64,000 bases of DNA, from assembly GCF_001310275.1 (NCBI RefSeq), contig NZ_LGYZ01000081.1, forward strand, positions 124,001 to 188,000. The letters are read 5' to 3'. Source of the DNA: Nocardia arizonensis (GTDB lineage Bacteria > Actinomycetota > Actinomycetes > Mycobacteriales > Mycobacteriaceae). The notes beneath the pieces are model-generated. The model searched no databases. It worked only from the letters and a program-made list of their open reading frames with translations, and was not told the origin of the DNA. Numbering within the stretch: position 1 is the first letter of the stretch; each line of letters starts with the position of its first letter. This document shows positions 59,488-64,000 of this stretch, piece after piece. A program made the position numbers and the translations under genes.

Positions 59488-61122
59488 TCACAGCCGGCGC
59501 AGCACCCGCTTGCGCACCTTGCCGGTCGGCGTGCGGGGCAACTCGTCGACGAACAGCACATCGCGCGGCACCTTGAACCGGGCCAGATGCTCGCGCACAT
59601 GGTCACGGACCTCGTCGGCGGTGAGGGTATGCCCCTCGCGCACCACGACCACGGCCCGCAACCGCTGCCCGTAACGTTCGTCGTCGACCCCGAAGGCGCT
59701 GGCCTCGCGCACCGCGGGATGGGCCGCGAGCAACTCCTCGACCTCGCCCGGAAAGACGTTCTCACCGCCGGAGACGATCATGTCGTCGTCACGACCGTCG
59801 ACGAAGAGTCTTCCCGCGCGGTCGAAATGGCCGATATCCCCGGTGCTGGTCAAACCGCGGACCCGAAGTTTGTCGCGGCCGTCGGTATAGCCCTCGAACT
59901 GTAAGGCGTTGCCGACGAATATGCGCCCGCTGCGTCCGGGGGGCAGTTCGTCACCCGCCTCGTCCAGGATCTTCACCCGGGCGCCGGGCGCCGGAGGGCC
60001 CACACAGCCGGGTGCGCGTGCCAGATCGGCAGGTGTGGCGATGGTCGCGTAGGCGACCTCCGTCGACCCGTAGAGGTTGTAGACCACCGGCCCGAAGGCC
60101 CGCGTGACCCGCGTGCACAACTCCGCTCCGAGCTGTGATCCGGCGACGAAGACGATCCGCAGCCGCGAGAAGTCGCGGCCCGCGCGCGCCTCGGGGCCGA
60201 GATCGACCATGCGGCGCAACATGACCGGCACCGCGATCAGCGCGGTCGCCTTGTGCCGGTGCAAGCTGTCGAGTACGGCCGCGGGATCGAAGCGACGGCG
60301 AACGACCAGCGTCGAGCCGAATCCGATGGCCATCATCGCCTGCGCGAATCCAAGGGTGTGGAACAGCGGCGCTGGACATTCGGTGACCTCGCGGGCGCGA
60401 AACGGCACCCGGGCCAGGATCGCGCCCAGCGGTGCGAGCGAGGTGGGTTCACCTCGATCGGCGCCCTTCGGCGTGCCGGTGGTTCCGCTGGTGAGCAGCA
60501 CGATCCGCGGCGCGACCGCGGGTGTACGCGGGCGGGTGCGGGGTCCGGCGGCGATCAGATTGTCGAGGGTATCGACATCCGGGGTTTCGACCCAGGCACG
60601 GTAGGCTCCGCGCGGCAGGCGCAGCCCGCTGATCAGTGGCGTGAACTCGTCGTCGTGGACCAGCAGGTCCGTGCACTCGCGGGCGAGCACCTCGCGCAGT
60701 TGCGGTGCGGCGAAATCGGTGTTGAGCAGGATGATCCTCGCGCCGCATTTCGCCGCGGCGAAGACCGCGTAATGGAATCCGCGGTGATTGCGCACCAGCA
60801 CGCCGACGCCCTCACCGTCACGCAATCCACGTGCCCGCCACGCGTTGGCGAGCGCGGTGCTGCGTTCATCGAGCTCGCGGAAGGTGACCGGACCCGCCTC
60901 GTCCAGAATCGCCACGCGGTCGCGATAGCGCAGGGCCGCCACCGTGGGGAGTCCGCCGAGCATGCCCGCCCGCAGGACGGCGGCGCCCATCCGCGCGAGT
61001 CGATCGGGGCGTTCCGGCGTCACGAGTCCGGCACGGACCGCTAATGCGGCGTAATAGGTTTCGTCGGCGGCCCGGCGCACCGTACCCACCGCGGCCGTGC
61101 CGAGGGTCTCGGCCAGTCCCAC
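59488..61122 (-). CDS. Acyl-CoA synthetase (AMP-binding, ANL superfamily)
   Basis: 544 residues. Core ANL motifs: LLTSGTTGTPKGADRGEP (P-loop A3), YNLYGSTEVAYATIA (A5), TSTGDIGHFDRAGRLFVDGR (A7/A8), DDDMIVSGGENVFPGEVEE, and RTPTGKVRKRVLRRL with the adenylation Lys near the C-terminus. It activates a carboxylic acid, probably a fatty acid, to acyl-AMP and acyl-CoA. The N-terminal 60 residues (TVRRAADETYYAALAVRAGL) resemble mycobacterial long-chain FadD/acyl-CoA synthetases. GTG at 61122 is chosen because GGGAGG lies 5 bases before it. Substrate unknown. Confidence 0.9.
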   Translation of the reverse strand: MGLAETLGTAAVGTVRRAADETYYAALAVRAGLVTPERPDRLARMGAAVLRAGMLGGLPTVAALRYRDRVAILDEAGPVTFRELDERSTALANAWRARGLRDGEGVGVLVRNHRGFHYAVFAAAKCGARIILLNTDFAAPQLREVLARECTDLLVHDDEFTPLISGLRLPRGAYRAWVETPDVDTLDNLIAAGPRTRPRTPAVAPRIVLLTSGTTGTPKGADRGEPTSLAPLGAILARVPFRAREVTECPAPLFHTLGFAQAMMAIGFGSTLVVRRRFDPAAVLDSLHRHKATALIAVPVMLRRMVDLGPEARAGRDFSRLRIVFVAGSQLGAELCTRVTRAFGPVVYNLYGSTEVAYATIATPADLARAPGCVGPPAPGARVKILDEAGDELPPGRSGRIFVGNALQFEGYTDGRDKLRVRGLTSTGDIGHFDRAGRLFVDGRDDDMIVSGGENVFPGEVEELLAAHPAVREASAFGVDDERYGQRLRAVVVVREGHTLTADEVRDHVREHLARFKVPRDVLFVDELPRTPTGKVRKRVLRRL

Positions 61123-61241
61123 GTCCACCTCCCGTACTTGTCCGGTCCGCCCGCACGTCGACGGCATCGGTGCCGTCGACGTGCGGGCATGCGCCGTCAG
61201 ACTAGATCGCCGCCACCGACCGCGTCGAGCATGATGGTCCG

Positions 61242-61736
61242 ATGCCGCACCGCGCCGACCCGCTCCGTCCCGACAGCCTGCGCCTGACCGAGGACGACCT
61301 GTCGAATCCCGCGCTCAGGTCGTTGCTGGACGACCATCTGCGCGAGATGCGCGCCAACTCGCCCGAGGGCAGCATGCACGCCCTCGATCCGGCCGCGCCG
61401 CGCGATCCGGCGGTCACCTTCTGGTCGGCCTGGGAAGATCGCGACCTCGTCGGCTGCGGCGCGCTCGAACAGCTCGACGCCGCGCACGGCGAGATCAAAT
61501 CCATGCGCACCGCGTCGGGTCACACGCGCCGCGGTGTGGCCACCGCGGTGCTGACCCATCTCGTCACCGTCGCCCGTGTCCGCGGCTACCGTCGCCTGAG
61601 TCTGGAAACCGGTGCGGCCGAACACTATCGACCCGCGGTTCGGCTGTACGAGCGGCACGGCTTCACGATCTGCGCGCCGTTCGGCGACTACGCCGAGGAC
61701 CCGCACAGCATCTTCATGGCATTGCCGTTGACCTGA
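61242..61736 (+). CDS. GNAT-family N-acetyltransferase
   Basis: 164 residues. The acetyl-CoA site is IKSMRTASGHTRRGVATAVL (R/QxxGxG/A variant) and the end contains HYRPAVRLYERHGFTICAPF (conserved YxxxGF-type helix). Substrate unknown. ATG at 61242 is preceded by CATGAT (61230-61235), a possible -10 box 6 bases away, suggesting a leaderless transcript. It is divergent from the acyl-CoA synthetase and precedes hrpA by 111 bases. Confidence 0.88.
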   Translation: MPHRADPLRPDSLRLTEDDLSNPALRSLLDDHLREMRANSPEGSMHALDPAAPRDPAVTFWSAWEDRDLVGCGALEQLDAAHGEIKSMRTASGHTRRGVATAVLTHLVTVARVRGYRRLSLETGAAEHYRPAVRLYERHGFTICAPFGDYAEDPHSIFMALPLT

Positions 61737-61847
61737 TCGCGCTGCCCGGCGACCGTGTGCGTCTTTCCCGAAGTACGCCGATCCGGTCCGTGGGCGCCGG
61801 GCTCCCCCGGCACGGCCCCGGTCGGGCCCACTAGGCTGGGTGGAGCC

Positions 61848-64000
61848 ATGACCAGGACAGCCGACACCGCGACACGCGCGCTGCGCACCCGACTGGCGAA
61901 CCTCTCCCTCCGCGACGAGTACCGGCTGCGTCGCAGGCTGGATAGGGCCCGCGGACCGGAGATCGCCGATATCGCGGCGGAGATCACCGCGGCGGAATCC
62001 CGGGTCGAACAGCGGCGCGCGGCGGTCCCTTCGATCCGTTACGCGGAGCACCTGCCGGTCACCCAGCGCCGCGAGGACATCGCCGAGGCGATCGCGCGCC
62101 ATCAGGTCGTGATCGTGGCCGGTGAGACCGGTTCGGGCAAGACCACCCAGATCCCGAAGATCTGTCTCGAACTCGGGCGTGGCATCCGCGGCACCATCGG
62201 CCACACCCAGCCGCGCAGGCTGGCCGCGCGTACCGTCGCCGAGCGCATCGCGGAGGAGTTGGGTACCGAACTCGGCGATATCGTCGGCTACACGGTCCGC
62301 TTCACCGATCAGGCATCCGATCGCACATTGGTCAAACTCATGACCGACGGTATCCTGCTGGCCGAGATCCAGCGCGACCGGCTGCTGCGCCGCTACGACA
62401 CGATCATCATCGATGAAGCGCACGAACGCAGCCTCAATATCGATTTCCTGCTCGGCTACCTCAAACAGTTGCTTCCGCGACGGCCGGATCTGAAGCTGAT
62501 CATCACCTCGGCCACCATCGACCCGGAGTTGTTCGCCCGGCATTTCGCCGACGCCGCGGGCACGCCCGCGCCCATCGTCGAGGTCTCGGGCCGGTCGTAC
62601 CCGGTGGAAATCCGCTACCGGCCGCTGTCACTCGAGGTGCCGGTCGCCGATCCCGACGACGACGAGGACACCAGGATCGTCGACCGCGACCCCGTCGACG
62701 CCATCGGCGAGGCGGTGCGCGAACTGTTCGCCGAGGGCGACGGCGACGTGCTGGTCTTCCTCTCCGGCGAACGCGAGATCCGCGACACCGCCGACGCGTT
62801 GCGTGATCTGCGATTGCCGCGCACCGAGATCGTGCCGCTCTACGCCCGGCTGTCGGCCGCCGAACAGCACCGGGTGTTCCAGCCGCACACCGGACGTCGC
62901 GTGGTGCTCGCCACCAATGTCGCGGAGACCTCGCTGACCGTGCCCGGCATCCGCTACGTGGTCGATCCGGGAACCGCTCGTATCTCCCGCTATTCGATGC
63001 GGACCAAGGTGCAACGGCTGCCCATCGAGGAAATCTCGCAGGCATCGGCCCGCCAGCGCTCGGGACGTTGCGGACGCGTGGCCGACGGCATCGCGATCCG
63101 CCTGTACTCCGAGGAGGATTTCCAGGCCAGGCCCGCGTTCACCGAACCGGAGATCCTGCGCACGAATCTGGCGGCGGTCATCCTCCAGATGACCGCGCTC
63201 GGACTCGGCGATATCGAGAAGTTCCCATTCGTGGAGGCCCCCGACAAACGCGCCATTCGCGACGGCATCGCGCTGCTGGAGGAATTGGGCGCGCTGGCCC
63301 GGCACACCGAACGCCGACCCGCGAAATCCGCCGCGCCACGGCAGGATTCCGGCGAGACCGGGGCCGAGACGGAAGCCGCCGCGCAGGCGAGCCAGACCGA
63401 ACCCGCCGCGGCGCTCTCGCTCACCGCGACCGGCCGGGAGATGGCGCAGATCCCGGTCGATCCGCGCATGGCCCGCATGCTCGTGCAGGCCCAGCGCACC
63501 GGATGTCTGGCCGACGTGCTGATCATCGTGGCGGCGCTGTCGATCCAGGACGTGCGCGAGCGCCCCGCCGAATTCCAACAGGCCGCCGATACCAGCCACG
63601 CCCGTTTCGTGGTCGACGGCTCGGATTTCCTCGCCTTCCCGAAATTGTGGGAGTACCTTACCGAACAGCGGAAGTCCCTGTCGTCCAATCAGTTCCGACG
63701 GATGTGCCGCGATGAATTCCTCCACTACCTGCGTATCAGGGAATGGCAGGACCTGCACGGTCAGTTGCGTACCATCACCCGCGGACTCGGCTGGACCGCC
63801 GAAACCCCCGAGACGCCCGTCGAGGGCGAGAGCGGCGACCGGCCCGTCGGGGGGCGGCGCGGACGTGGCGGCGCAACCCGTGGCGACACAGCGTCCCGTG
63901 GATCCGGGGCAGGCCCCGCCGCGCGCACCGCCGACGGCGAGGGCGTGCCGTGGGACGCCACCGCGATTCATCAGGCGCTGCTGGCGGGCATGTTGTCGCA
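61848..64000 (+). CDS. hrpA: ATP-dependent RNA helicase HrpA (3' end outside the window)
   Basis: The frame is open from ATG 61848 to the end of the window (717 codons), so only the N-terminal part of an expected 1300-residue protein is present. DEAH motifs: VVIVAGETGSGKTTQIPKI (motif I), IIIDEAHERSLNIDFLLGYL (DEAH), IITSATIDPELFARHF, LATNVAETSLTVPGIRYVVD and ASARQRSGRCGRVADGIAIR (motif VI), then the HA2 domain (ATGREMAQIPVDPRMARML). A low-complexity stretch (about residues 486-520) interrupts HA2. HrpA-type helicases act in RNA processing and rescue of stalled ribosomes. TAGGCT lies 10 bases before the ATG. Confidence 0.95.
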   Translation, partial: MTRTADTATRALRTRLANLSLRDEYRLRRRLDRARGPEIADIAAEITAAESRVEQRRAAVPSIRYAEHLPVTQRREDIAEAIARHQVVIVAGETGSGKTTQIPKICLELGRGIRGTIGHTQPRRLAARTVAERIAEELGTELGDIVGYTVRFTDQASDRTLVKLMTDGILLAEIQRDRLLRRYDTIIIDEAHERSLNIDFLLGYLKQLLPRRPDLKLIITSATIDPELFARHFADAAGTPAPIVEVSGRSYPVEIRYRPLSLEVPVADPDDDEDTRIVDRDPVDAIGEAVRELFAEGDGDVLVFLSGEREIRDTADALRDLRLPRTEIVPLYARLSAAEQHRVFQPHTGRRVVLATNVAETSLTVPGIRYVVDPGTARISRYSMRTKVQRLPIEEISQASARQRSGRCGRVADGIAIRLYSEEDFQARPAFTEPEILRTNLAAVILQMTALGLGDIEKFPFVEAPDKRAIRDGIALLEELGALARHTERRPAKSAAPRQDSGETGAETEAAAQASQTEPAAALSLTATGREMAQIPVDPRMARMLVQAQRTGCLADVLIIVAALSIQDVRERPAEFQQAADTSHARFVVDGSDFLAFPKLWEYLTEQRKSLSSNQFRRMCRDEFLHYLRIREWQDLHGQLRTITRGLGWTAETPETPVEGESGDRPVGGRRGRGGATRGDTASRGSGAGPAARTADGEGVPWDATAIHQALLAGMLS

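Noticed and set aside
1..64000. CRISPR arrays, insertion sequences, tRNA or rRNA genes
   Set aside because: No evenly spaced direct repeats, transposase motifs or recognisable RNA-gene sequences were seen; the only tandem repeats are the short coding ones listed.

Overview
The window is high-GC actinobacterial DNA. Its core gene order follows the Mycobacterium tuberculosis block from about Rv2689c to Rv2714: TrmA-type RNA methyltransferase, APC permease, ceoB/ceoC, DUF3159, OB-fold protein, DUF3710, dut, DUF3093, DUF4193, cei, suhB, ppgK, sigA, a small DUF7455 protein, a YihY-type membrane protein, DUF3099, sigB, ideR, a DUF4192 protein and a PAC2 protein. The order, the protein lengths and the many insertions between conserved genes suggest Nocardia or a close relative. 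That assignment is inferred from protein content and synteny, not from a database search.

Layout. 1-14.3 kb: SIMPL-domain protein, RNA methyltransferase, permease divergent from the TrkA-type pair ceoB-ceoC, a SigD-like sigma factor, then the compact dut/DUF cluster, cei, suhB and polyphosphate glucokinase. 14.4-20 kb: sigA with a structured leader and a strong terminator, an MHYT membrane protein, a KhtT/KhtU-like K+/H+ antiporter pair, DUF952 and the DUF7455 protein. 20-32 kb: accessory genes (two TetR regulators, a short SNF2 helicase with a SWIM protein, an SDR, an XPB-like helicase, an MFS/GlxA-type divergon, a VOC protein) around the conserved YihY, DUF3039 and DUF3099 genes. 32-41 kb: methyltransferase, sigB behind an ECF-type promoter, a DUF4333 lipoprotein, a lysine acetyltransferase/deacetylase operon (Pat-like and AcuC-like), then ideR-galE.

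41.2-45.9 kb is the most unusual part. A GT1-type glycosyltransferase is translationally coupled to an ABC-2 permease that has no ATPase beside it. Both are divergent from one 854-residue polypeptide that joins a GT4 glycosyltransferase to a complete-looking cytochrome P450. The island sits between ideR-galE and the DUF4192 gene and looks like a small glycosylation/oxidation/export module of unknown product. 46-52 kb: DUF4192, a DUF3558-like lipoprotein, PAC2 and a Ski2-like DUF3516 helicase.

52-54.4 kb is a two-gene polyamine operon: an ornithine-decarboxylase-type enzyme followed by a fusion of S-adenosylmethionine decarboxylase and spermidine synthase. A membrane-anchored gamma-glutamylcyclotransferase-like gene is convergent with it. 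55.5-57.7 kb: oxyR divergent from ahpC-ahpD (peroxide defence). 57.9-64 kb: PhzF, DUF5134 membrane protein, acyl-CoA synthetase, GNAT and an hrpA helicase that runs off the end.

Regulatory themes visible in the DNA: two ECF-type promoters (upstream of sigB and of the DUF7455 gene), several genes whose -10 box lies 6-8 bases before the start codon (probably leaderless mRNAs), perfect palindromes upstream of the SigD-like gene and in the TetR/SNF2 gap, and strong GC hairpins after sigA, the DUF7455 gene, sigB, the polyamine operon and ahpD. I saw no tRNA, rRNA, CRISPR array or insertion sequence.
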